This document shows, piece after piece, positions 45,306 through 53,363 of a DNA stretch of 64,000 bases. The notes under the pieces were generated by a model. That model saw only the letters and a program-made list of their open reading frames with translations, was not told where the DNA came from and searched no databases. The position numbers were made by a program, and so were the translations under genes. How positions within the stretch are numbered: position 1 is the first letter of the stretch; every line of letters starts with the position of its first letter. The DNA is from Lactobacillus sp. Sy-1 (GTDB taxonomy: Bacteria > Bacillota > Bacilli > Lactobacillales > Lactobacillaceae), in contig NZ_JACCIU010000001.1 in NCBI RefSeq assembly GCF_019303535.1, positions 124,001-188,000 of the forward strand. The letters run 5' to 3'.

Positions 45306-46538
45306 CTATTGTTTGATGTGCACTGAATCGTCAACAACTTCACCGTGGTCAGTAAGATCCATTCCTTGTTCTTCTTCTTCTGCGGTCGCTCTCATTGGTG
45401 TAATTAATCCTACTAACTTAGCAATAACAAACGCTGCAATTGCAACGAATACAATTGTAAATAGGGTTGCGCCAATTTGAACTAGCACTTGGTGAGCACC
45501 GCCACCGTAGAATAAACCGTTATCAGCAATTGATGGGTTCGCAAGCTTAGTTGCAAATAGTCCAGTAGCAATACTGCCAACCATCCCGCTAATTCCATGA
45601 CAACCGAATGCATCTAAAGTATCATCCAGTTGAATCCGTGGTTTAACGTAATTAATGAATGCAAAACTAGCAATCGTAGCAATAATTCCAATCCAGAATG
45701 CTCCAGCAACGGTTACAAATCCAGTTGCGGGGGTAATTCCAACTAGCCCACAAAGGGTTCCTGTACAAACCCCCATCAAACTAGCCTGCTTGTTGAAAAT
45801 CACATCCATGAAGAACCAGGTCATCATGGAAGCCCCAGTTGCTACCGTAGTGGTAACTGCTGCTTGCATTGCAACGTCGTTCATTGCTAATGCTGATCCA
45901 GCATTAAATCCGTACCACCCAATCCAAAGGAGCGTAGTCCCAATCAAAACTAACGGAACACTGTAAGCTTGAATCTTCTTGCCATAATTGAGTCGCTTCC
46001 CAATCAACTTAGCTAACACGAACGCAGTAACCCCTGCGTTAATGTGAATAACAGTTCCCCCTGCAAAATCAAGGGTACCCATCTTAGCTAAGAATCCGGT
46101 TGGACTCCAAACCATATGTACCATTGGGTAGTAAACAACAATTGACCAAACAAAGATAAATAGTAAAATAAACTTCATTTTAGTTCTTCCAACAATTGCC
46201 CCAATAAATAATCCTGGGGTAATTACCGCAAACATCATCTGGAATAACATGTAAACCCCAGTTGGAATTTTCGTTGGCTGAAGGGAGTTCAAATCAAGCC
46301 CACTTAAGAAGAAGTGCTTGAAGTCTCCAATAAATGCTCCGTTTCCAACAAATGAAAATCCATAACCAAAGATCACCCACATTAAGGCAACCATTCCAGT
46401 CATGATGAAAACTAAGAACATAGTATTAACAACATTCTTCTTGGAAACTAAACCACCATAGAAAAATGCTAACCCGGGGGTCATTAATAACACTAGTATT
46501 GCAGAAATCAATACAAAGACCGTACTTCCTAAACTCAT
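45306..46538 (-). CDS. amt: Ammonium transporter
   Basis: The 410-residue Amt/MEP/Rh channel has eleven expected membrane helices. AFFYGGLVSKKNVVNT opens the chain, DFAGGTVIHINAGVTAFVLA and WIGWYGFNAGSA follow, and ALGCHG-like DAFGCHGISGMVGSI sits near the pore His. It imports ammonium. The first ATG overlaps the AAAAGGA site, so the start is taken at MSLGSTVF; a GTG one codon earlier is also possible. Two GlnR boxes upstream, one over the -10 element, show nitrogen control. There is no glnK gene beside it. Confidence 0.95.
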   Translation of the reverse strand: MSLGSTVFVLISAILVLLMTPGLAFFYGGLVSKKNVVNTMFLVFIMTGMVALMWVIFGYGFSFVGNGAFIGDFKHFFLSGLDLNSLQPTKIPTGVYMLFQMMFAVITPGLFIGAIVGRTKMKFILLFIFVWSIVVYYPMVHMVWSPTGFLAKMGTLDFAGGTVIHINAGVTAFVLAKLIGKRLNYGKKIQAYSVPLVLIGTTLLWIGWYGFNAGSALAMNDVAMQAAVTTTVATGASMMTWFFMDVIFNKQASLMGVCTGTLCGLVGITPATGFVTVAGAFWIGIIATIASFAFINYVKPRIQLDDTLDAFGCHGISGMVGSIATGLFATKLANPSIADNGLFYGGGAHQVLVQIGATLFTIVFVAIAAFVIAKLVGLITPMRATAEEEEQGMDLTDHGEVVDDSVHIKQ

Positions 46539-46562
46539 CACAATCCACATCCTTTTTCTTTA

Positions 46563-46579
46563 TGTTAGATATTATAACA
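46563..46579 (-). promoter_or_regulatory. GlnR box overlapping the amt -10 element
   Basis: TGTTA, seven bases, TAACA is an exact match to the GlnR/TnrA consensus TGTNA-N7-TNACA. On the minus strand it contains TATAAT, the probable -10 of amt, and ends 25 bases before the start codon, fitting repression when nitrogen is plentiful. Confidence 0.8.
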
Positions 46580-46637
46580 CCATTTTTTTGATTTAGCACC
46601 ACTAATCTAATAAAAAATTTAAGGAATTCAATGGTAA

Positions 46638-46654
46638 TGTTACAAGAAGTAACA
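46638..46654 (-). promoter_or_regulatory. Second GlnR box upstream of amt
   Basis: TGTTACAAGAAGTAACA is a second exact match to TGTNA-N7-TNACA, 75 bases centre to centre from the first. Two sites on the same face or a loop could strengthen control. It lies between amt and hsp20. Confidence 0.78.
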
Positions 46655-46713
46655 TAAAAGCGGATTACTAACCATTAATTGGCTAACAACCCGCTTAATT
46701 TAACTGAATTTAA

Positions 46714-47136
46714 TTATTGAATTTCGATATGCGTATTCTTTTTATCGTTAACGCGCTTTGGTAAGGTAATCTTCAAGATTCCACCATCGTAGCTGGCAGA
46801 AATCTTAGAGTCATCAATACCAGGAATGTAGAACGAACGCGCAACATTACTTGAAGAACGTTCACGGCGCAAGACGTTACCTTGCTTGTCACTATCTTCC
46901 TTGGTTAAATCATGAACAGCGTGAACGCTAAGTGTGTCATCATTATAATCTAGCTTAATGTCATTTTTCTTAAAACCTGGTAATTCTGAATCAACTTCAT
47001 AGTTATCATTATTTTCAACAACATCAGTCTTCATTTGATTACCTGACACAGAAGATAAGAAGCTCTTACCGAAGTTCCCAAAGAACGCATCCATTGGATC
47101 CAAAGCAGCATCAACATTTCTTAAATCGTTTGTCAT
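46714..47136 (-). CDS. hsp20: Small heat-shock protein (Hsp20/alpha-crystallin)
   Basis: The 140-residue chaperone has an alpha-crystallin domain (about 40-135): VVENNDNYEVDSELPGFKKNDIKLDYNDDTLSV, RSFYIPGIDDSKISASYDGGILKITLPKR. It holds unfolded proteins during heat or acid stress. The start at MTNDLRN has GGAG ten bases upstream; the ATG two codons earlier is nearer and also possible. A CIRCE operator lies about 105 bases upstream, showing HrcA control. Confidence 0.93.
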   Translation of the reverse strand: MTNDLRNVDAALDPMDAFFGNFGKSFLSSVSGNQMKTDVVENNDNYEVDSELPGFKKNDIKLDYNDDTLSVHAVHDLTKEDSDKQGNVLRRERSSSNVARSFYIPGIDDSKISASYDGGILKITLPKRVNDKKNTHIEIQ

Positions 47137-47241
47137 AATCATAAGACTCCTTTTGTCATTAAATTGTTTATTTGTAATTGATTATCTCGTAACCTTAATT
47201 ACATTATCTATGATAGTATGTTTATTTCAGAATTCAAACAT

Positions 47242-47268
47242 TTAGCACTCTAATATTAACAGTGCTAA
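47242..47268 (-). promoter_or_regulatory. CIRCE operator (HrcA site) upstream of hsp20
   Basis: TTAGCACTC, nine bases, CAGTGCTAA matches the CIRCE inverted repeat TTAGCACTC-N9-GAGTGCTAA at 17 of 18 positions. On the minus strand a TTGAAT-16-TATCAT promoter follows it toward hsp20. Confidence 0.9.
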
Positions 47269-47270
47269 AA

Positions 47271-47618
47271 TTAACCGATTTTTTGACCAGTGGCTTCAGC
47301 TAACTTTTTCAATGCTGCATCACGATTAGGAACCTTATCCATATCAAAAATAATGCTATCGATGTTTCCACCGACAAAGTCAAATTTTTCAACGTAAAGG
47401 TATGGATCATCGCTATCTTCATCCCGGAACTTAACGTCAAGGTTCTTTTCGAATGCAACCGCCCAAACGTCATCCTTCATCTTAGGAAAGTCCTTCTTAG
47501 TAATGTAGCCTTGGCTTTCAATTAGATCGATTCCCTTTTGAATGTCGCTATCTTCAAACCTCATTTCAGCTTCTCGTTTTTCATCTTCTGTTAGGTTGTC
47601 ATTTTTTTGATCTGCCAT
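47271..47618 (-). CDS. Acidic cytoplasmic protein of unknown function (115 aa)
   Basis: I do not recognise this 115-residue protein. It is rich in Asp, Glu and Lys, with a charged N-terminus (DQKNDNLTEDEKREAEMRFE) and a compact body DVWAVAFEKNLDVKFRDEDSDDPYLYVEKFDF. No membrane segment is seen. It lies upstream of hsp20, and the CIRCE element sits right after its stop. It may therefore be read into hsp20, but the operator position suggests hsp20 has its own promoter. Confidence 0.72.
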   Translation of the reverse strand: MADQKNDNLTEDEKREAEMRFEDSDIQKGIDLIESQGYITKKDFPKMKDDVWAVAFEKNLDVKFRDEDSDDPYLYVEKFDFVGGNIDSIIFDMDKVPNRDAALKKLAEATGQKIG

Positions 47619-47793
47619 AACAATTCCCCCTAATCGTTAAATTATTTATACGTCTCTAATGTAGCACTATTGTAGTAATTAGTTAAGAAAAGCGGTTCGT
47701 AATATCATATTTAATTTAAATCTTCATATTTTAGCTGTATAATAGAAACAATTATATAAATATATACTTAGATTCAGAAATGAGGGAACCTTA

Positions 47794-49167
47794 TTGTCTA
47801 GTGGGATACAATTAATAATTATTCTGTTTACATTTTTCTTTGCCGCATTTTCCGTTGGAAGTGAATTTGCGTTGGTTCAGACCCGCCTTAGCTCCTTGGA
47901 AGACGACAAATCTAATGGAAAGGGTAATCCTAAGAAGTTAGACCGTCAAATTTACATGGTTACGCACCTTAATGATTATTTATCCACCACCCAAGTGGGT
48001 GTTTCACTTGCCGGAATTATCTTGGGGTGGATTGGTGAACCTTTCATCGATCACCTCTTATCAGATGTTTTGAATCTCGTTCATATCAATGAATCATCCG
48101 CACGGGGAATTAGTGTTATTATCGGGGTTGGATTACTAACTTACTTAGAAGTGGTCTTTACTGAAGTGGTTCCAAAGAACCTTAGTACTGATAAGCCACG
48201 ACAGATGTTAGACATCGTTGCTGGTCCACTTCACTATCTGCACACGATGTTTTACCCATTCGTTTGGCTACTAAATGCTTCTGCTGGAGCAGTTGTTAAG
48301 ATGATGGGAATTAAGATGGCAGATGAAAATGACGATACTTACTCACAAAACGAAATTTTAATGCTTTCTAAAAATGCCGTTCAATCCGGAGAACTGGAAA
48401 AAAATGATTATCTTTACATGCAACGGGCGTTTGATTTAAACGACAAGGTTGCTCGTGACATCATGGTTGACCGAACCCAACTAGTCGTTTTAGATATTAA
48501 CTCCACTGTAAAACAGGGGTTACGCCTTTATCTTCAAATGAAATTCAGTCGGGTCCCAGTGGTTGCCAATGGCGACAAGGACCGAATTTTAGGTTACGTT
48601 TATAATTATGACTTGGTTCGTCAATCAAGAGTGGATCCTAATATTGGTATTGATAGACTTCTTCGTGATATTACCACCACGTCGGAAACGACTCCCATTA
48701 CAGAAGTCCTTCAACAAATGATCAAAAATCGGGCTCCCATCGTTGTTGTTGTTGATGAATACGGGGGGACTTCCGGAATTATCACAGATAAGGATATTTA
48801 CGAAGAACTATTTGGAACCGTCCGCGACGAAATTGATCCAGCGACGAATGAGTTCATCTTCAAGCAGCCTAAGGGAACCTATCAAGTTAATGGTAAGCTA
48901 ACCACCTATGATTTTGAACGGTACTTTAATACCGATATCAAGGCCTTCGATAAGTCCGATATTGTTACGATTGCTGGTTTCATCATTGATAATTACGATG
49001 ATTTAAAGGTTGGCAAGGTAATTAAGATTGTAAACTTCGAATTTAAGATTTTAGATTATGAAAACTCATTCATTAACTGGTTTGAAGTTACTAACTTAAA
49101 CGAAGCCAAGCCTAAGATTCAAGAATCGACCCTAGATAAGGTTAAAAAAGGCGAAACAAACAAATAA
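47794..49167 (+). CDS. CNNM/CorC-HlyC family membrane protein with CBS domains
   Basis: The 457-residue protein has an N-terminal DUF21/CNNM membrane domain with about four helices (1-190), a pair of CBS domains (about 205-330) with VARDIMVDRTQLVVLD and VVVVDEYGGTSGIITDKDIYEELFG, and a CorC/HlyC C-terminal domain (about 345-435). Such proteins transport or regulate magnesium or other divalent ions. It starts at TTG seven to eight bases after GAGG. A terminator follows. Confidence 0.92.
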   Translation: MSSGIQLIIILFTFFFAAFSVGSEFALVQTRLSSLEDDKSNGKGNPKKLDRQIYMVTHLNDYLSTTQVGVSLAGIILGWIGEPFIDHLLSDVLNLVHINESSARGISVIIGVGLLTYLEVVFTEVVPKNLSTDKPRQMLDIVAGPLHYLHTMFYPFVWLLNASAGAVVKMMGIKMADENDDTYSQNEILMLSKNAVQSGELEKNDYLYMQRAFDLNDKVARDIMVDRTQLVVLDINSTVKQGLRLYLQMKFSRVPVVANGDKDRILGYVYNYDLVRQSRVDPNIGIDRLLRDITTTSETTPITEVLQQMIKNRAPIVVVVDEYGGTSGIITDKDIYEELFGTVRDEIDPATNEFIFKQPKGTYQVNGKLTTYDFERYFNTDIKAFDKSDIVTIAGFIIDNYDDLKVGKVIKIVNFEFKILDYENSFINWFEVTNLNEAKPKIQESTLDKVKKGETNK

Positions 49168-49174
49168 CAAATCT

Positions 49175-49213
49175 TAAAAAGCTAACTGAATTTTGAATTC
49201 GTTAGCTTTTTAT
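49175..49213 (+). terminator. Terminator of the CNNM/CorC gene
   Basis: AAAAAGCTAACTGAATT pairs with GAATTCGTTAGCTTTTT and is followed by more T residues. Confidence 0.88.
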
Positions 49214-49242
49214 TTCATTTTTAAATAAGGACCGTGATAATA

Positions 49243-49713
49243 TTGAAAACAATTCAAGCCCGCTTCATTTCAATTAGTGGTAACACCCGTAGTTTTATGG
49301 ACTCACTGGTTGACTATGCCAAGCAACAAAATGCTAATGATCCTAATTTACCACTATTTAAACCGGTTGAAATTAGTGACGTTACCGACCTAGCTGAAGA
49401 ACCAGATCCATACTTCGCATTCGTCCCCACCTACTTAAATGGTGGAAATGGAATCGATAATGGCGTCAAGGAATTAATGACTAATTCGCTAGGGGAATAC
49501 ATCGGCTATGGTGATAATCACACCAAATGTCTTGGTATCATTGGGAGCGGCAATAAAAACTTTAATGAGCAGTACTGTCTTACCGCTAAAAGATATGCCC
49601 ATGATTATGGATTCCCCTACTTGAATAACTACGAGTTACGTGGTAATTCAGCAGACGTAGAAAGAATTTATAACAGCATGGTCAATCGAATCAAGGCCGT
49701 TCAAGATGAATAA
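49243..49713 (+). CDS. nrdI: NrdI, flavodoxin-like class Ib ribonucleotide reductase activator
   Basis: The 156-residue protein has the FMN phosphate loop SISGNTRSF near the N-terminus and the NrdI pattern GIIGSGNKNFNEQYCLTAKRYAHDYGFPYLNNYELRG near the end. NrdI supplies superoxide to assemble the dimanganese radical site of NrdF. No nrdE, nrdF or nrdH is beside it. The start is uncertain: AAGG (49227-49230) is followed by GTG 3 bases later and TTG 12 bases later, neither ideal. TTG is shown here. Confidence 0.85.
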   Translation: MKTIQARFISISGNTRSFMDSLVDYAKQQNANDPNLPLFKPVEISDVTDLAEEPDPYFAFVPTYLNGGNGIDNGVKELMTNSLGEYIGYGDNHTKCLGIIGSGNKNFNEQYCLTAKRYAHDYGFPYLNNYELRGNSADVERIYNSMVNRIKAVQDE

Positions 49714-49715
49714 AC

Positions 49716-49757
49716 GAAAAAAGATTTACTGACATTAAATGCCGGTAAATCTTTTAT
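49716..49757. terminator. Terminator between nrdI and the zinc-ribbon protein gene
   Basis: AAAAAAGATTTAC pairs with GTAAATCTTTTATTTTT, serving convergent genes and overlapping the last codon of the neighbour on the minus strand. Confidence 0.8.
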
Positions 49758-50980
49758 TTTTGATAGTGGGTATCCTTGATGGGAGTCCCACTAGAAATGA
49801 CTGAAAGAATCTGATACTTGCCATTTTCACGTTGCATCACCGCAATCGTTTCAAACGTTTGGATATGAACTCGCTTTCCGTTGTCAAAACGGTAGGTCAA
49901 ATTATACTTAACCTCGTATTGATTAGTGGAAGTGCGAGTCAAACTTTTCACCTGTGGTTCATAGTCAGAAGTGGAACCATTCTGTTGGAAGATAAGGCCA
50001 AGTTGATGAATGCTTTGATAAAAACGGTTTTCGTCACCACCAATAAAGAAACTTGCTAAGTCATTTTTAACATTCCCCCGATTAGTTAATTCACGAACCC
50101 TGGCGTACATCTCTTCGAGTGTTGACTGAGCACTAGCACTGGTAAGTAGCCGCGAGCCAATTTGGGGCTCAGTTCCAAGTAACGTAATCTGCTGCTTATT
50201 ATCATTAGGGGTAATTTTAATCGGCTTAGTGGTAATCCCCTGATTCGATTCTTGATACTTTGCGTTAATGTATATTTCATCACTAGTTAAGTGATTTAGA
50301 TTATAATTCCCATCAGAATCAGCATAGCTTAATACCTTCCCATTTAGCATTATTACCGCATAAGGTTTCGTTTTAATTTTAACCGCATAAGTATGTTTAG
50401 TAATTAAATCATTATTAATCACCACTTGATACTTCGGAAAAATGCCAAAATGGGTTCCAGTCTTTTGATATGTAAAGAAACCATCACTAGTATGGTTTCT
50501 AGAATTTAATTCTTTTTTTAAGTTTTCAACTAGTTTGGGGTTTGATCTAAAGTAACCATCTACTAATTTGGTAGAATCCTGATGATTATATTGAGAAACA
50601 AAATAGTGGTTCGAATTATAATTGGTAACACTTTTAACTACCCGATTTAAAGTAGCTGATCTTGAATAGTAATAATGGCCATAGCTATATCCGCCAACAA
50701 TCAGGACTAATGCAACCGTTGCAAATGCCCATGCTTTTTTGTTCTTAAACGTCTTAAAGTCTAAGTCAATTTTTTTAGGATCGAGATTGGATCTACTGTA
50801 TTCTTCAAGCCGTGGTTTAAAATTATTAAATTCATATAATTCAGACTTAGTAAACTCATCATCATCCTTGCCACTATTAAAGTACTGCTTTAAGTTAAAT
50901 CCGCAGTAGTCGCAAAAAACGTTTTCAATGTCATTATTATGTCCGCACCGTGGGCATGCAACCCGTTGCTTAGTAACCAT
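49754..50980 (-). CDS. TcaA-like zinc-ribbon membrane protein
   Basis: This 408-residue protein has an N-terminal zinc ribbon (CPRCGHNNDIENVFCDYCG, residues 9-27), a short linker and a membrane helix (about 80-100). A long extracellular part (110-408) has beta-rich repeats resembling TcaA domains. TcaA in Staphylococcus affects glycopeptide sensitivity, but function here is unknown. The zinc ribbon is in the cytoplasm and may bind partner proteins. The ATG follows a GGGGGAGGG site. Confidence 0.8.
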   Translation of the reverse strand: MVTKQRVACPRCGHNNDIENVFCDYCGFNLKQYFNSGKDDDEFTKSELYEFNNFKPRLEEYSRSNLDPKKIDLDFKTFKNKKAWAFATVALVLIVGGYSYGHYYYSRSATLNRVVKSVTNYNSNHYFVSQYNHQDSTKLVDGYFRSNPKLVENLKKELNSRNHTSDGFFTYQKTGTHFGIFPKYQVVINNDLITKHTYAVKIKTKPYAVIMLNGKVLSYADSDGNYNLNHLTSDEIYINAKYQESNQGITTKPIKITPNDNKQQITLLGTEPQIGSRLLTSASAQSTLEEMYARVRELTNRGNVKNDLASFFIGGDENRFYQSIHQLGLIFQQNGSTSDYEPQVKSLTRTSTNQYEVKYNLTYRFDNGKRVHIQTFETIAVMQRENGKYQILSVISSGTPIKDTHYQK

Positions 50981-51034
50981 TGACTATCCCTCCCCCCTAC
51001 TAAAAAGACTATAGATAGATTAATTATACTATAA

Positions 51035-52210
51035 TTATTCAGATTTCTCATTCCGTTTTAAAATTTGGTTTCTAAATAAAACCAACCAAATTGCAACCAC
51101 AATTAAAATAAACGAGAAGATAAATAACGAATTATAATTCAAGTATTCAACGAATGCACCCGCATAAAGAGGCCCAATTGCACGTCCCAGGGACATTGAA
51201 ATGCTGAAAAAAGATTGGTAGAGTCCCTTTTGTGAATCACTAGCTAACGAATCAATCCAGGCTGGCAAGTCTGGAAACCCAATCATCTCGCCAATCGTTA
51301 AGAAGGCAATCGTTAAAATGAAACTAATGTAGCTTCGGTCAAAGACCAGGAATAAAAATGCGAGCCCAAAAATAAAAATCCCAACCGCAATTTGGCGATC
51401 AATTGCAAACTTTCGTCCAATTTTACTAACAATCGTTTGTCCAAATACAATCATAAGTCCATTAACCGTCCAAACAGAGCTGTATTCTTCAAATGACATT
51501 CCAAGCTGGGTCATATGAATTGGCATTACACTTTCCCAGATGGCATAGATTAAGTAAATACTAAAAATCAAAAAGCAGATGGCTAATAATAAGCCCATTG
51601 TTTTAGATTTGGTCTCATCAGAACTTTTGACCTGTCGATTATGATCATAGCCAGTAAAGTCAATGTTGAATAGCCGAATGGCCATCAATAATAAAATTAA
51701 GTAAAAACCAGCCGTTACAGTAAACACTGTAGTTACTCCATACTTTAGTAGGTAGCCAACCATTGCAGTTCCTAAAACCACCCCAATGTTTAAACCAACG
51801 TATAGCGTATTAAAAACGTACCGTGGGCTTTTGGATTTAATCGTTGATGCATAAGAATTGATTAAAGTTAAGCTAACCCCATCACCAAAGCCATGAACAA
51901 CCAACAAAATGGCAAACGTTGGCCAACCATGAAAAAAGATTAATAATATAATTGAAACCGTGGAAATTAAAATGCTAATCAGTGCCGTCTTATATGCAGA
52001 CCAGTGATCAAACAAGAAACCGCCGACGTAATTCCCTAGAATCATAAACATCGACATCAAAAAGAGAATCAACCCTGACTCAGTCAAAGAACGATGTAAA
52101 TAATCATGCATGTACATTGTAGTTAACGGCCATAAACATGATGATCCTGCATTTAAAAGGGTGGTATAAACCAGAACTGATTTCATCCCCACTTCTTTTG
52201 GTTTTGCCAT
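51035..52210 (-). CDS. Major facilitator superfamily transporter
   Basis: The 391-residue protein has twelve predicted membrane helices and the MFS signature NYVGGFLFDHWSAYKTALI between helices 2 and 3. Its closest pattern is the YfkF/MdtG-like multidrug group, but the substrate cannot be read. A second loop motif, KIGRKFAID, is in the second half. The start has GGAG upstream. It follows the TcaA-like gene's strand direction with a short gap of 54 bases, so cotranscription is possible. Confidence 0.87.
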   Translation of the reverse strand: MAKPKEVGMKSVLVYTTLLNAGSSCLWPLTTMYMHDYLHRSLTESGLILFLMSMFMILGNYVGGFLFDHWSAYKTALISILISTVSIILLIFFHGWPTFAILLVVHGFGDGVSLTLINSYASTIKSKSPRYVFNTLYVGLNIGVVLGTAMVGYLLKYGVTTVFTVTAGFYLILLLMAIRLFNIDFTGYDHNRQVKSSDETKSKTMGLLLAICFLIFSIYLIYAIWESVMPIHMTQLGMSFEEYSSVWTVNGLMIVFGQTIVSKIGRKFAIDRQIAVGIFIFGLAFLFLVFDRSYISFILTIAFLTIGEMIGFPDLPAWIDSLASDSQKGLYQSFFSISMSLGRAIGPLYAGAFVEYLNYNSLFIFSFILIVVAIWLVLFRNQILKRNEKSE

Positions 52211-52251
52211 CTTATCACTCCATTTCTATCGTTAGGTGAAATTAATTTTAA

Positions 52252-52284
52252 CAAAAAAACCACTCCAGTACTTACTGGAGTGGC
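52252..52284 (-). terminator. Terminator of the secreted Ig-like protein gene
   Basis: On the minus strand GGCCACTCCAGTA pairs with TACTGGAGTGGTT in a near-perfect hairpin followed by seven T residues. Confidence 0.9.
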
Positions 52285-52303
52285 CACAAAAGTCAAACAA
52301 TCA

Positions 52304-53086
52304 TTACTTAACCTTTGTAAATGAGTAGGTAGCAGTTGGTGCATTTCCAACCTTAACGCTAGCTAATTTATTATCACTAGTAACTAGGTAGAACTTATTC
52401 TTACTTACTAGCCGAATGTACATGGTACTAGTCTTACTAACACCCTTTCCACGATAAGTTAAAGTAATCACCTTACCGTCAACCTTCTTAATGTTGAACA
52501 CGGCGTTGTTAAGTAACTTACTATCGTAAGTCTTGTTCTTGTAAAGGGTTTGATTAAATCCAGTATCGTTATCGAATTCCCAGAGCTGAGTATACTTACC
52601 GCTCGCACTGGACTTCCAACTACCCATCAAGTCACTTACCTTGGCCGTGGTTGCGCTACTGGAGCTACTGGATGAACTTGAAGAACTAGTGGCTGAACTA
52701 GCAGTTGCGGCACTACTGCTAGCGCTACTTGAACTAGTAGTTGAAGCGCTCTTAACCGTTACAATTCGATAGAAGTAGTTGTAAGAGTTATCAGCCTGTG
52801 CATAGACATATAATTTAGTATTTACAGAATACTTCTTAGGAAGCTTAATCGTGTACTTTCCCTTACTGTCAGAAGTAGTTGAAGCAACCTTCTTACTGTT
52901 ATTTAGCTTAACGTAAACATTTACGTTCTTAGTAGCGGTTCCAGAAATCGTGGTGTCAGAGGTAGTAACATTTGGCACCTTAAGTGATGGTGTCTTGGTG
53001 TTGACCTTGGCAGCATTTACTCCAGCGCCCAGTGTAAACGCTGCAAGTACGAATGTACCAATTGTAAATAATAATGATTTTTTCAT
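52304..53086 (-). CDS. Secreted protein with Ig-like domain and serine-rich linker
   Basis: The 260-residue precursor starts KKSLLFTIGTFVLAAFTLGAG, a signal peptide cut near NAA-K. Next comes an Ig-like domain (about 28-105): VTTSDTTISGTATKNVNVYVKLNN, then KGKYTIKLPKKY. A serine/alanine-rich linker (about 113-145) leads to a C-terminal beta domain (SDLMGSWKSSASGKYTQLWEFDND). No LPXTG sorting signal is present, so it is released or bound non-covalently. The start is supported by AAAGGAG seven bases upstream, rejecting a 28-codon extension. Confidence 0.82.
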   Translation of the reverse strand: MKKSLLFTIGTFVLAAFTLGAGVNAAKVNTKTPSLKVPNVTTSDTTISGTATKNVNVYVKLNNSKKVASTTSDSKGKYTIKLPKKYSVNTKLYVYAQADNSYNYFYRIVTVKSASTTSSSSASSSAATASSATSSSSSSSSSSSATTAKVSDLMGSWKSSASGKYTQLWEFDNDTGFNQTLYKNKTYDSKLLNNAVFNIKKVDGKVITLTYRGKGVSKTSTMYIRLVSKNKFYLVTSDNKLASVKVGNAPTATYSFTKVK

Positions 53087-53233
53087 AGTGTTTCTCCTTT
53101 TACCATAATTATTCGATATCATTAAAAATCTAGTTACATCTATATTAATCATTTTTTCACTTAATAGCAATAAAAATAATTAAAATCGCCATTATATTAT
53201 GTAAATTTAATTAATTTAAAATTGTTAAATTAT

Positions 53234-53275
53234 AGAAAGATAGCGTTTACATATTATCAGTGTAAACCCTTTCTT
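53234..53275. promoter_or_regulatory. cre-like operator within an inverted repeat upstream of zwf
   Basis: AGATAGCGTTTACAT (53238-53252), read on the minus strand, matches the relaxed cre consensus WTGNAANCGNWNNCW throughout. It sits in an inverted repeat, GTTTACA, nine bases, TGTAAAC, with outer GAAAG/CTTTC arms. It lies about 90-130 bases upstream of the zwf start, just before a TTTCTT-17-TATAAT promoter. CcpA is the likely binder, but a different regulator recognising the inverted repeat is possible. Confidence 0.55.
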
Positions 53276-53363
53276 TGATTTTACATGTGGTATATAATAA
53301 GCAACGTGTATTCTGTATGATAAATATTGAATTTATAATTTAAATCTAGGGAGTGTGACAGTA

